In this document: in pieces, positions 1 to 7,721 of the stretch
Position numbering within the stretch: position 1 is the stretch's first letter
Layout of the letters: each line of letters opens with the position of its first letter
Origin: JANRKG01 sp033763635
GTDB lineage: Bacteria > Cyanobacteriota > Cyanobacteriia > GCF-001939115
Reading direction: 5' to 3'
Assembly: GCA_033763635.1 (NCBI GenBank)
Contig: JANRKG010000291.1
Coordinates: forward strand, 1 to 16,835
Length of the DNA: 16,835 nucleotides
Made by a program: the position numbers and the translations under genes
Notes under the pieces: model-generated
What the model was told of the DNA's origin: nothing
Seen by the model: only the letters and a program-made list of their open reading frames with translations
Databases searched by the model: none

Positions 1-168
1 CAGTTCCAGGGCAAAATCGGCATTCTGGGCATAAATCACGATAAATCCCCGGTTTCGCAAGCAATATATGGCCCACGCTTTGAGGCTCTGATTGGCAGGT
101 TGGTAACTGATGGGAGGATCTCGAAAAACATCCTCAATCACCGACAAAATGGCCTCACTCACCCGCAT
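1..168 (-). CDS. Unrecognised protein, N-terminal part only (gene runs off the left edge)
   Basis: A minus-strand frame is open from an ATG at 168 to the window edge and gives 56 residues starting MRVSEAILSVIEDVFRDPP. A GGGAGA purine tract lies just upstream of the ATG at good ribosome-binding distance, which supports this start. The residues visible later (SLKAWAIYCLRNRGFIVIYAQ) look like a compact helix-strand globular protein, with no signal peptide or membrane segment. I do not recognise the family. The start codon is only 9 bp from that of the divergent PHP gene, so each promoter must lie inside or next to the other coding region. The C-terminus is missing only because the window ends. 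Confidence 0.6.
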   Translation of the reverse strand, partial: MRVSEAILSVIEDVFRDPPISYQPANQSLKAWAIYCLRNRGFIVIYAQNADFALEL

Positions 169-177
169 CTTCTCCCT

Positions 178-1014
178 ATGTTAGAACTTCATTGTCATAC
201 TACCTGTTCCGATGGAATCCTGACCCCAACCCAGTTGGTTGAACTGGCGATCGCTTCGGGGGTCCGGGCATTGGCAATCACGGATCACGATACGATGCTG
301 GGTTGGGATGAGGCGATGACAGCGGCAGGGGATGCCCTGGAGATTGTGCCAGGGTTGGAGTTAAGTACGGTTCACAACGATCGCTCCCTCCATATTCTGG
401 GCTTTTACCCGAATCACGATCGGCTTCAGGCTCCGTTGATGGAGCGGTTGGAGGGACGCAAGCGACGGGCCAGGGAAATGGTGGCGAAGCTGGCAGCCCT
501 CGGGTATCCGATCGAGTTGCCGGAACGAGGGGAAGGGTTGGCTCCGGGTCGTCCTTACATTGCTGCGGCTCTGGTGAAAGCTGGGTACTGCCAATCCAGT
601 CGGGAGGCGTTCGATCGTTTTCTGGGGGATGGGGGTCCGGCCTATGTACCCTACGAAAAGTTTTCGGCGATCGAGGGGATTCAACTCCTGCGAGATTGTG
701 GAGCGGTGCCTGTGTGGGCGCACCCCTATCTGTTCCGGGGGGGGACGGTGAGGACAGTCCTCCCTGAACTTATTCAGGCGGGATTGATGGGTTTGGAGGT
801 GTACCATCCCAGCCACTCCCCTAGCGATATTCGCCACCTGGAGGATTGGTGCAACGAGTTCAATTTGGTGATGACAGGGGGCAGCGACTTTCATGGTCCT
901 ACGCAGGGCATGAAGCCCGGAGACTATCCACCCCTAAATAGCTTGAAGGTGCCTCTGGCTTTGCTGGAGCCGATGAAGCGACGAGCGAACGACTTAAAAA
1001 GTCAAAATTTTTAA
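178..1014 (+). CDS. PHP-domain metal-dependent phosphoesterase (RNase AM / YciV-TrpH type)
   Basis: The 278-residue protein begins MLELHCHTTCSDG, the classic first metal motif of PHP phosphoesterases (H5, H7, D12). ITDHDT at 35-40, GLELS with Glu61 and LHILGF with His72 follow, then WAHPYL and GGSDFHG near the C-terminus. These are the usual ligands of the trinuclear metal site. The family includes E. coli RNase AM, a 5'-3' exonuclease and 3',5'-nucleotide phosphatase, so phosphate-ester hydrolysis in the cytoplasm is the expected activity; the exact substrate cannot be read here. The frame is open further upstream to 100, but the family begins right at the HxH motif, so the ATG at 178 is chosen. 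The length is normal for the family. No clear Shine-Dalgarno sequence precedes this ATG. Confidence 0.9.
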   Translation: MLELHCHTTCSDGILTPTQLVELAIASGVRALAITDHDTMLGWDEAMTAAGDALEIVPGLELSTVHNDRSLHILGFYPNHDRLQAPLMERLEGRKRRAREMVAKLAALGYPIELPERGEGLAPGRPYIAAALVKAGYCQSSREAFDRFLGDGGPAYVPYEKFSAIEGIQLLRDCGAVPVWAHPYLFRGGTVRTVLPELIQAGLMGLEVYHPSHSPSDIRHLEDWCNEFNLVMTGGSDFHGPTQGMKPGDYPPLNSLKVPLALLEPMKRRANDLKSQNF

Positions 1015-1040
1015 AGGGCAATTCCGACATGGGAAGGCAG

Positions 1041-1140
1041 AGGGAGCATCCCACCTTTGTAATCCCATCCAGATCCTGCTTAATCCCCTCCCAGGAGGGG
1101 ATGAGAACGGAGGGTCAACTTGCAAAGCTGGGATGCACCC
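1041..1140. mobile_element. MITE-like palindromic element with 9-bp flanking direct repeat
   Basis: GGGAGCATCCCACCTTTG (1042-1059) and CAAAGCTGGGATGCACCC (1123-1140) are inverted repeats matching at 16 of 18 positions. Between them, 1082-1102 is a GC-rich near-palindrome (CCCCTCCCAGGAGGGG) that also forms the ends of the repeats inside soxA. Directly outside, GGAAGGCAG occurs at 1032-1040 and again at 1141-1149, as expected for a target-site duplication. It encodes nothing, so any movement would depend on a transposase elsewhere. The boundary on the left could be 1041 or 1042. Confidence 0.7.
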
Positions 1141-1149
1141 GGAAGGCAG

Positions 1150-1515
1150 GCAAAGTCTTCCTTAAACTTCCTTTAACCTTCAAAGAGTTTTTGTAGTCTA
1201 ATTCAGAAAACAGAACATACATTTAACGAGCATGAATGCTTTGAGTGTATACTCCTCCCGTCTCTCAATCGTTGATTACAATTTTCTGAAAACGATAATT
1301 TTTACTTTTCAGACAGCCTAAAAAGATAAGGCATTTGACTCCAATCCGAACAGCTTTCTTTGCACTTATTAATAACAGACCTGCTGATCCTTCTATTTAG
1401 AAAAAAAATACTAAAAAAGCTACCCAAAAACCTTGAGTTGCAAGTATACTCTAGCTTGCAAGCGATGTAAGTTAATAACTTTTTTGCCGTTTTTTGAGGG
1501 ATTAGCGCATTAACT
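1150..1515. other. AT-rich spacer upstream of HU
   Basis: This 366-bp stretch has no convincing gene. A minus-strand frame crosses it and enters HU antisense, but its product is low in complexity and lacks a recognisable domain. The stretch must hold the HU promoter. TATACT at 1445-1450 is a possible -10 box, but I see no matching -35 box at the right distance. An AGGGA tract 14 bp before the HU start is a weak ribosome-binding site. Confidence 0.4.
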
Positions 1516-1800
1516 ATGAACAAAGGTGAGTTAGTCGATGCAATTGCCGCACGGGCAAATGTCACAAAACGAGATGCAGATGCCGTGTTGACGGCGGCTC
1601 TGGATGCGATCGTCGATGCAGTTGCAGGGGGCGATCGGGTTACGCTGGTTGGGTTTGGGACGTTTGAGGTTCGGAAGCGTCAAGCCCGGACGGGACGCAA
1701 CCCGAAAACGGGGGAACCGTTGCAAATTCCTGAAACCCAGGTTCCAGCCTTTTCTGCGGGTAAGTTGTTTAAGGAAAAGGTTTCTCCGGGTTCTGACTAA
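1516..1800 (+). CDS. hup: DNA-binding protein HU
   Basis: The 94-residue protein MNKGELVDAIAARANVTKRD... is a standard HU. An N-terminal helix pair is followed by the VTLVGFGTFEVRKRQARTGRNPKTG signature and the beta-arm (about 44-75), which intercalates into the DNA minor groove. The C-terminal helix is PAFSAGKLFKEKV. HU homodimers bend and compact DNA and help replication, repair and recombination in the nucleoid. The gene appears to be monocistronic, with a long AT-rich leader and its own terminator at 1834-1869. The start ATG matches the invariant M-N-K-x-E-L start of the family. Nothing is unusual about its length or key residues. Confidence 0.97.
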   Translation: MNKGELVDAIAARANVTKRDADAVLTAALDAIVDAVAGGDRVTLVGFGTFEVRKRQARTGRNPKTGEPLQIPETQVPAFSAGKLFKEKVSPGSD

Positions 1801-1833
1801 TACGGAATCGATTCGATCGAATCTTGCATGATG

Positions 1834-1869
1834 AAGGTGCGTTGGGCAGTGCCAAGACGCACCTTTTTG
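1834..1869 (+). terminator. Rho-independent terminator of hup
   Basis: AAGGTGCGT (1834-1842) pairs perfectly with ACGCACCTT (1857-1865), and the right arm runs into a T tract. The loop can add a small TTGG/CCAA stem. It sits 34 bp after the HU stop codon, as expected for an intrinsic terminator. Confidence 0.8.
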
Positions 1870-1896
1870 CTGGGTAAATTTTGCTGGGTAAATTTT
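1869..1896. repeat. Tandem duplication of a 14-bp unit
   Basis: GCTGGGTAAATTTT occurs twice in a row immediately after the hup terminator. It is probably a small slippage duplication in the hup-mqo spacer. No function is apparent. Confidence 0.75.
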
Positions 1897-1961
1897 GCAG
1901 CATCACAAAATCAGGAAGATTAGACTAGAGAAAGTGGCTTCAGAAACAGGCGGGGCAAGGG

Positions 1962-3314
1962 ATGCTCAATCAAACTTATGATGTGGTAATTGTGGGCGGT
2001 GGCGTTACGGGGACGGCGCTCCTCTATACGTTGGCTCAGTTTACAGATTTGAAACGGGTGGCACTGGTTGAAAAGTATGGCTCGATCGCAGCTGTGAATT
2101 CCAGGGCGACGAACAACAGTCAGACGATTCATTGTGGGGATATTGAGACGAATTACACGCTAGAAAAGGCGTTGAAGGTGAGACGGGCGGCCCAGATGTT
2201 GGTGCGCTACGGTTGCCAACTTCCCGCAACGGTGCGCGATCGAACGATTTTTCAGTTCAATAAGATGGTGCTGGGGATCGGACCTCAGGAGTGTGAGTTC
2301 CTGCGGCGACGCTACGAGCAGTTCCAGCCCCATTTCTGCGGAATGCAATTGCTGGAAAAGTCCCAATTGGCGGAGATCGAACCCAATGTGGTTCGGAGGG
2401 AGGGGCGCGATCGTCCAGAGGAAGTGGTAGGACTCGCGGTGCTGGGGGAATACACGGCAGTCGATTACGGGGCGTTAGCGCGATCGTTTGTAGAGCAGGC
2501 CCAGGCGGTTGCTGACAAGACGGTAGACCTGAGATTGGGAACAGAAATTCGGGCGATCGAGCCTGTGGGAACGAACTATCGGGTCGTAACAGCGGATGGA
2601 AGCTTAACGGCTCGATTTGTGGTGGTATCGGCAGGGGGACACAGTTTGTTGTTTGCCCACCGGATGGGGATCGGGCTGAATTATTCCTGTCTGCCGATGG
2701 CTGGAAGTTTTTACTTTACGCCGCAGGTTCTGAATGGCAAGGTTTATACCGTTCAGAATGATAAACTTCCCTTTGCAGCCATTCACGGTGATCCCGATGT
2801 GACGGTGCCGGGGAAAACTCGATTCGGGCCAACGGCGCTCCCACTGCCGTTACTGGAGCGTTACAATCCCCAGACTTTTCTAGAGTATTTGCAAGTGCTG
2901 CGAATCGATAAAACAGTGGTCGGGGTGATATGGGATCTTTTAAAGGTGCCCGACATTCGCAATTACTTTATTAAGAATGTGGCTTTTGAAGTGCCGGGGT
3001 TAAACCGTCGCCTATTCTTGCAGGATGCCCGTAAGATTGTGCCCTCTCTCCGGCTGGAAGACCTGACTTTTGCCCAGGGGGTAGGTGGGATTCGGCCTCA
3101 GTTAATCGACAAGACGCGCCATGAGTTAATTCTGGGACAGGCAGCGATCGATCCCGGTGGTGGATTGCGGTTCAACATTACCCCTTCTCCCGGTGCAACG
3201 AATTGCATGCACAATGCCGAGCAAGACCTGTTGCGGATTCAGGAACATTTGGGCTGTGAGGTCGATCGCACCTGGTTTGATGCAGAGCCGATACCTGAAA
3301 ATGCCCTAGCTTAA
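1962..3314 (+). CDS. mqo: Malate:quinone oxidoreductase (FAD-dependent)
   Basis: The 450-residue protein starts with a dinucleotide-binding fold (YDVVIVGGGVTGTAL, about 6-20). It continues with the family-specific stretch NSQTIHCGDIETNYTLEKA and ends with GVGGIRPQLIDKTRHELILG and ITPSPGATNCMHNAEQDL, which are typical of Mqo. Mqo is a peripheral membrane flavoprotein that oxidises malate to oxaloacetate and passes electrons to the quinone pool, bypassing NAD-dependent malate dehydrogenase. It is somewhat shorter than the approximately 490-residue E. coli enzyme but has the whole FAD fold. A GGGG/AAGGGA tract precedes the ATG. The 3' end overlaps the convergent DUF4336 gene by 9 bp. A related 2-hydroxyacid oxidase is the main alternative. 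Confidence 0.85.
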   Translation: MLNQTYDVVIVGGGVTGTALLYTLAQFTDLKRVALVEKYGSIAAVNSRATNNSQTIHCGDIETNYTLEKALKVRRAAQMLVRYGCQLPATVRDRTIFQFNKMVLGIGPQECEFLRRRYEQFQPHFCGMQLLEKSQLAEIEPNVVRREGRDRPEEVVGLAVLGEYTAVDYGALARSFVEQAQAVADKTVDLRLGTEIRAIEPVGTNYRVVTADGSLTARFVVVSAGGHSLLFAHRMGIGLNYSCLPMAGSFYFTPQVLNGKVYTVQNDKLPFAAIHGDPDVTVPGKTRFGPTALPLPLLERYNPQTFLEYLQVLRIDKTVVGVIWDLLKVPDIRNYFIKNVAFEVPGLNRRLFLQDARKIVPSLRLEDLTFAQGVGGIRPQLIDKTRHELILGQAAIDPGGGLRFNITPSPGATNCMHNAEQDLLRIQEHLGCEVDRTWFDAEPIPENALA

Positions 3315-4520
3315 CCGCACTTTGGCCTGGGCGGGCGGCGTAATTCGGAATTTATCCAGAAGTTGTTCCAGTTCTTTCATAAACCGAAGATCCACTTCAG
3401 GGAGAGCTGAGGCATCCAGAGGTCGATCTTCCAGGAAGGAGAAGGCTTGCCGAAACTGTTGGGGGCTGGCGGTAACAGGGGCATCGAAGTGACAGGGGAT
3501 CACCCGTTCAAACTGCCATTGGGCAATGCGATCGGCCCATTTCAGGGTTTCTCGCGGTGCCCGATTCAAGATTAAGGTCTGGAGAACGGGGGCGACCCAC
3601 AATCGCCCCTCCTGGTGGACTGCCTCAAAGGATTGGTGCCAGGTCGATTGCCAGCGAAAAGGATACAGGCCAAAGTAAGCTTTGCGGGAGCGATCGGGTG
3701 ATTGACGAGCTTCCCGTAGGGCTTCTCCCAGGGCAGGGGTTTTGAGGGTTCCCGGTTGGAAGTAAAGGGTAAACAGGCAAATCCTTTCCCATCCTTTGCG
3801 ACGGTTCGCGGCGGTGTCGGGTAGGTTATCCAGGGCCGTATCCCGTGCGTGGAACAGGAGGGGATAGGGGTCTAGTTGGACGATCGCTGGAGGATCAGGG
3901 GGAATGGAAATAACAGAATCTGTCACCAGTAAGCTTCGGGATGGGCGGTGACAAAGGGCGACTTCCGAAAAGGGACCGAGGCCCAACTTGATCGGTCCCA
4001 GCAGGGCGTAGTCAAATTCGTCTGCAAAGGGAACCTGGTGGGGATCTTCCGGTAGAAACTGGGTCCGTTTGCGAGGTAAGCCTAACCAACTTAAGGGCAG
4101 ATTGACCGGATAACTCCACTGGTTGGGGGCCACAAAGACCTGCGCTCTGGGAAACTGACGGGCAAAGGGACCGACGAAGACTTTGTGTTCCAGACCGGAG
4201 ACAGTGGGCAGCAGAATATATTTGACATCTCCATGAACGGCGACCAGATCTTGCATGAGCCGGAGGCATTCGGGGGTGGGGGCGATCGGTGCATAGACGA
4301 GCAACCCTCCTGCTTCCAGGCGCACGACGGTCATCCGAATGGGCACGACGACGTAGAAAATGCCCTGAATCTGGTCAAAGGTCCAAATGGTGTCTTGCAC
4401 AACTTCTCGACGTAAGGTACGGCGAGTGCCATAGGGGTAGAGAGGAACGAGGGGCCAGAAGGGCCAGGAAGCATCCGTGAGATCCTGAATCGTTGAAGTT
4501 TGAAGGGAAGTTCTGTCCAC
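3306..4520 (-). CDS. DUF4336 domain protein (metallo-beta-lactamase-like fold)
   Basis: The 404-residue protein has the features I associate with cyanobacterial DUF4336 proteins. An N-terminal segment (WPFWPLVPLYPYGTRRTLRR) is followed by RMTVVRLEAGGLLVYAPIAPT, LPTVSGLEHKVFVGPFARQFP and VFVAPNQWSYPVNLPLSWLGL, and later SLLVTDSVISIPPDPP. The pattern of strand, His/Asp turns and a late IPCHFDAPV resembles a degenerate metallo-hydrolase. The biochemical role is unknown to me. The start codon is GTG at 4520; no ATG near the beginning would keep the conserved N-terminus. It is convergent with mqo with a 9-bp overlap, so the two transcripts collide at their ends. Confidence 0.75.
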   Translation of the reverse strand: MDRTSLQTSTIQDLTDASWPFWPLVPLYPYGTRRTLRREVVQDTIWTFDQIQGIFYVVVPIRMTVVRLEAGGLLVYAPIAPTPECLRLMQDLVAVHGDVKYILLPTVSGLEHKVFVGPFARQFPRAQVFVAPNQWSYPVNLPLSWLGLPRKRTQFLPEDPHQVPFADEFDYALLGPIKLGLGPFSEVALCHRPSRSLLVTDSVISIPPDPPAIVQLDPYPLLFHARDTALDNLPDTAANRRKGWERICLFTLYFQPGTLKTPALGEALREARQSPDRSRKAYFGLYPFRWQSTWHQSFEAVHQEGRLWVAPVLQTLILNRAPRETLKWADRIAQWQFERVIPCHFDAPVTASPQQFRQAFSFLEDRPLDASALPEVDLRFMKELEQLLDKFRITPPAQAKVRLS

Positions 4521-4987
4521 GTTCCGAGTTCTACTTAAAATTCATCAAGGGCAAGGGCAAGTTGGGGCATTTCCGGAGTACAAGAGACCTTTACTCTAAG
4601 CCCTATAGCAATCCTAAAAGGATATGTGAAAAAGAAACTATCACTACAGGGATAAGCAAAAAATTGTCCATTAAATCAATATTTTTATCTTAATTTAATA
4701 TTGTTTGTCGCAAAACAAGACTCATTGTAATACTGCCAATCTTATTTTAATTCTTATATTGAGATTTGTAATCCTTTTTTGAGTCTTACAAGAATAACGA
4801 TTGTCTCAAGTCTGAATTAAGCTTGAGACAATCGTTATTGTATTGAGAAGAGATTGTTTCAGCCTGAATTGAGATTTGAATCAGGAGAAATTTGGAGGTT
4901 GTCTTTTGGCTTTTAGCATTAATTCGTGCTATCTTGAGAGGCTAATCAGATTGTCTTATTTGCACTTAAATTTGAACTAGAAAAACC
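4521..4987. other. AT-rich non-coding spacer
   Basis: No credible gene lies in these 467 bp. A short plus-strand frame near 4493-4693 begins inside the antisense of the DUF4336 gene, has no domain and no ribosome-binding site. The stretch carries the long hairpin at 4793-4839 and several copies of the short string TTGAGA or its complement. The promoter of the membrane-protein gene must lie in its right half. Confidence 0.45.
4793..4839. repeat. Perfect 18-bp inverted repeat with 11-nt loop
   Basis: AATAACGATTGTCTCAAG (4793-4810) is followed by an 11-nt loop and its exact reverse complement (4822-4839). There is no T tract, and it is 148 bp before the next start codon, so it is not an ordinary terminator. 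It could be an element end, a regulatory RNA hairpin or an operator. Confidence 0.85.
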
Positions 4988-6532
4988 GTGAAAACACCTG
5001 AATTCCAATTAGAAAATAAGGACTTTAACGTTAAGGAATTTATTTTTGTATTTTTGTTCTTTTTTTCAATTTTCGCCATCTCAAATCAAGGGTTTATCGT
5101 TGGCGAGGGTGGGTATCACTATCGAGTTGCAGACCAAATTATTCGATATGGAGAGTTAGGCTTTTCGCAACCGCAAATTGGGGTTTTTATTACTGCGCCC
5201 ACTGGGAGAATCTATGCAGGGCATGAGATTGGAAATACTCTATTTATGCTTCCGACTGCATTGATTAACTTATTGATTGAAAAACTTCTGTTAAATCGTA
5301 TTGGATTAGATCGTTTAGAACTATTAAAAAGTTTCATTCTTTCTTTTAACTTCAATATCTATGCTGCCCTTACTGCAAGTATTTTTTATAAAATTTTAAG
5401 GAATGGGTTTTCTCAGAGAATGACAACTAGTTTCTTTGCTACTTTCCTTCTTGTTTTTACAACCTATTTCTGGACTAGTTCACGAGATTCTTTTGATGGC
5501 GTACTTTGTTCTACCTTATTCACATTTTCTTTTTTCCTTCTAATACTTTATAAAGAAAAACCCAGGTCGCCATTTTTGATAGGTTCTTTTATTTGTTTAG
5601 GTTTTTGCTTCATTACAAGGATCTCTACAATCTTTTTAGTTATTGCTTCATTCATCTACCTATTCTTGATCTTAAAAAATCGGTTTTATTGGTTGGAAAT
5701 TTCTAAAAGAATGGGCTATTCAGTTCTAACTCTGTTGCCTTTTGTTATTTGGCAAATGTGGTACAACCATCTAAGAACAGGATATTTTTATATGTCTCCT
5801 GTTCAAACTAAACAGTTCGCTACCAACAATGCTTTAGATGGTAATTTATTGTTAGGAATTTCAGGGCTTTTACTAAGTCCTGGAAAGAGTTTGTTTATTT
5901 ATGCTCCTTTGTTAATTATTTCAGTCATTTTATTTAAAAAGTTTTATCAAGAGTATCGAAAGGAAGCAATTTACTTTTTAGCTGTATGCCTCTTTTGGTT
6001 CTTATTACATGCCAGGTTAAGAAGCTGGTATGGAGCGTGGGGATGGGGTCCCCGCCATTTCATTACTATCCTTCCCGTTCTTTTTCTGCCGTTTGCAGTT
6101 AATCTTCAATTTGTTTTGCGTCAAAAACTACTAAAGGTCTCATCTCTGCTACTTGGAGGGTTTGGATTTCTCCTTGCGCTCTCTTCAATTATTTCTAATT
6201 GGCAATTCCGTTTGACTTACGCAAGAGAGCAGGGCAGGATCTCTGACGATATTTTTGTTTGGGGATTTACTAATAATCAGGCGATCGATATGTTAAGGGC
6301 AGGTGGCGAGAATATTTGGCGATTAATCACTCGTGCTCCAGCGATTCGGATTGCCTCAGAGTATTCTGAGATGAATGAGTATGTAAGCAGTACCCTAAAT
6401 ATTTGGCCAAATGCCCTGATCGCAGCAGGAATTCCCTGGTATGTTGCAATTGCTGCTCTCATTCCTTTTTTGGCACTCCTCTATTTCTCAAGTTGGAATC
6501 TCATCTATCTACATTCAAGAGATGCGGAGTAG
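4988..6532 (+). CDS. Polytopic membrane protein, probable GT-C glycosyltransferase (ArnT/PMT-like)
   Basis: The 514 residues contain roughly 10-12 hydrophobic segments, beginning at about 15-32 (FIFVFLFFFSIFAISNQGF). A long first periplasmic loop (GEGGYHYRVADQIIRYGELG) carries acidic residues where GT-C enzymes keep their catalytic Asp/Glu. AGHEIGNTLFMLP and the RLRSWYGAWGWGPRHF loop also fit GT39-type transferases that move sugars from polyprenyl phosphates. Acceptor and donor cannot be inferred. The GTG at 4988 is the most upstream start that precedes the first membrane segment; the ribosome-binding site is poor. The gene is clearly more AT-rich than its neighbours and has few CGATCG motifs, suggesting recent acquisition. 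It has no operon partner. Confidence 0.6.
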   Translation: MKTPEFQLENKDFNVKEFIFVFLFFFSIFAISNQGFIVGEGGYHYRVADQIIRYGELGFSQPQIGVFITAPTGRIYAGHEIGNTLFMLPTALINLLIEKLLLNRIGLDRLELLKSFILSFNFNIYAALTASIFYKILRNGFSQRMTTSFFATFLLVFTTYFWTSSRDSFDGVLCSTLFTFSFFLLILYKEKPRSPFLIGSFICLGFCFITRISTIFLVIASFIYLFLILKNRFYWLEISKRMGYSVLTLLPFVIWQMWYNHLRTGYFYMSPVQTKQFATNNALDGNLLLGISGLLLSPGKSLFIYAPLLIISVILFKKFYQEYRKEAIYFLAVCLFWFLLHARLRSWYGAWGWGPRHFITILPVLFLPFAVNLQFVLRQKLLKVSSLLLGGFGFLLALSSIISNWQFRLTYAREQGRISDDIFVWGFTNNQAIDMLRAGGENIWRLITRAPAIRIASEYSEMNEYVSSTLNIWPNALIAAGIPWYVAIAALIPFLALLYFSSWNLIYLHSRDAE

Positions 6533-6875
6533 GCCCAGGCGTACTGATTAGAGAATCTTCAGTTACTTAGGAGATTTCTAGAAAAGAGTTTACCTGTGAG
6601 TTGCCCTTCGACTTGGCTCAGGGCACATCTTTGGCTGCGTTCAGGGCGCGGGTGTTGGTTGAGCGAAGCCAAAACCAGCGGGTAGATTGTTTTTTAGAAA
6701 TCGCCTTAGCTACCGACAGGTACAAGTCTCTACTAAAATGTTTTGTCTCAATTCAAGGCAACTTGTCTCGATATGATTCCTATGGTGAGACAAATCGTTT
6801 TATTTTGATAAGAATCTTGGCTTGATTTCCTGGAAAATGTTGTAATAGGTGCGATGTGTATTCGATCGAACCCCT
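6533..6875. other. Repeat-containing spacer, no gene seen
   Basis: The 343-bp gap contains an imperfect dispersed-type repeat (6603-6676) and, near 6763-6793, a short TTGTCTC/GAGACAA inverted pair echoing the long hairpin upstream of the membrane-protein gene. A 74-codon plus-strand frame (6601-6825) runs through the repeat and lacks a ribosome-binding site, so I leave it out. The pentapeptide-protein promoter should lie after 6800. Confidence 0.45.
6603..6676. repeat. Imperfect palindromic repeat (GCCCTTCGAC...GCTCAGGGC type)
   Basis: GCCCTTCGACTTGGCTCAGG starts this segment at 6603, and TTGGTTGAGCGAAGCCAAAA at 6655-6674 is an imperfect inverted partner (about 11 of 15 positions). Strings of the form CCCTTCGAC-N-GCTCAGGGC are a familiar intergenic repeat in many bacterial genomes. 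Only one copy is in this window, so family membership is from memory. Confidence 0.5.
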
Positions 6876-7664
6876 ATGAATGGCTTGATTGCGATCGTTC
6901 TGGCTTCTACGGTGGTGACCCAGGCTCCGGACCCCGTTGAGCAATTATTAACAACGGGAATTTGTACGGAATGTAACTTGTCAGGGGTGAACTTCAAAGG
7001 CGCGAAACTGCGGGAAGTTGACCTGTTTGGGTCTACTTTGACGGGTGCTTCTTTTGTGGAGGCTCAGTTGTTGCGGTCCAGTTTGAGTAGTGTGAAGGCG
7101 CAAGGGGTGAGTTTTGAGCGGGCGAATCTTCGGGAAGCGCAACTCTTTTCTGCAAATTTCTCCCAGGCCAACTTTTCGGGTGCGAATCTGATCAGTGCGC
7201 TAGCACCGGAAGCTAATTTCCAGAAGGCGAACCTGCGGGGGGCAAAGTTACTTGTAGCTTCTCTGGAGAAAGCGGATTTGAGTCAGGCAAATTTGCAGAA
7301 TGTGGAGTTTGGTCGGGCCAGGATGAAGCAGGTGAAGATGGTGAACGCCAATGCTCAGGAAGCTCGGTTTTTCGAGGCGAACTTGGAAGGAGCCAATCTT
7401 CAGGGGATTAATCTCACAAAGGCTGATATGCTCAGTGCAAAACTGCCTAAGGTGAATTTGGCAGGAGCGAATTTGCAGGGGGCGGATTTGCGGGGAGTGG
7501 ATTTGCGAAATGCCAACTTGCAAGGGGCGAATCTGCAAAATACAGATCTATTTGATGCAGACTTGCGGGGAGCGAATCTCTCCCAGGCAAAAACCAATCA
7601 GCGAACTAATCTGGGTAAAGCCCGCTTTGGCAATACGATTATGCCGAATGGAACTAAAAAATAG
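6876..7664 (+). CDS. Secreted pentapeptide-repeat protein with CxxC head motif
   Basis: From ATG 6876 the 262-residue protein starts with a hydrophobic segment (MNGLIAIVLASTVVTQA) that fits a short export signal. LLTTGICTECNLSG follows, the CxxC-plus-first-repeat head seen in many exported cyanobacterial pentapeptide proteins. From about residue 36 to the end it is almost entirely A(N/D)LxG-type pentapeptides, such as GANLQGADLRGVDLRNANLQ, which fold as a right-handed quadrilateral beta-helix. Such proteins are structural; a specific role is unknown. A GTG at 6849 in the same frame would add nine residues including two Arg and cannot be excluded as the true start. The short tail TIMPNGTKK is a usual C-terminal cap. 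Confidence 0.85.
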   Translation: MNGLIAIVLASTVVTQAPDPVEQLLTTGICTECNLSGVNFKGAKLREVDLFGSTLTGASFVEAQLLRSSLSSVKAQGVSFERANLREAQLFSANFSQANFSGANLISALAPEANFQKANLRGAKLLVASLEKADLSQANLQNVEFGRARMKQVKMVNANAQEARFFEANLEGANLQGINLTKADMLSAKLPKVNLAGANLQGADLRGVDLRNANLQGANLQNTDLFDADLRGANLSQAKTNQRTNLGKARFGNTIMPNGTKK

Positions 7665-7686
7665 AGAGGGAATAGACTCTTAATCT

Positions 7687-7721
7687 GCCAATTTGTGGGG
7701 CAGCACTATATTTGAATTGGC
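7687..7721. terminator. Weak hairpin between convergent genes
   Basis: GCCAATT (7687-7693) and AATTGGC (7715-7721) are a 7-bp inverted repeat in the gap between the pentapeptide gene and the convergent SH3-like gene. The loop is 21 nt and there is no strong T tract, so terminator function is only possible. The right arm ends at the last codon of the minus-strand gene. Confidence 0.3.

Noticed and set aside
361..894. A 177-codon frame antisense to the PHP gene
   Set aside because: The plus-strand frame has full PHP metal motifs. The antisense product is rich in His, Arg and Pro with no domain, typical of a shadow frame.
1014..1515. tRNA or other structural RNA gene in the hup leader
   Set aside because: I looked for cloverleaf features and T-loop strings and found none. 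The only structure is the MITE-like palindrome.
1302..1565. An 87-codon minus-strand frame overlapping the hup start
   Set aside because: It is low in complexity, lies largely in AT-rich spacer and runs antisense into HU. No start signal was found.
6601..6825. A 74-codon frame starting MPFDLAQGTSLAAF
   Set aside because: It begins within a dispersed intergenic repeat, has no ribosome-binding site, and the peptide is a frequent false call from this repeat type.
7248..7538. Minus-strand frames opposite the pentapeptide-repeat gene
   Set aside because: The periodic sequence of pentapeptide genes creates open frames on the other strand. The peptides are mere mirrors of the repeat.
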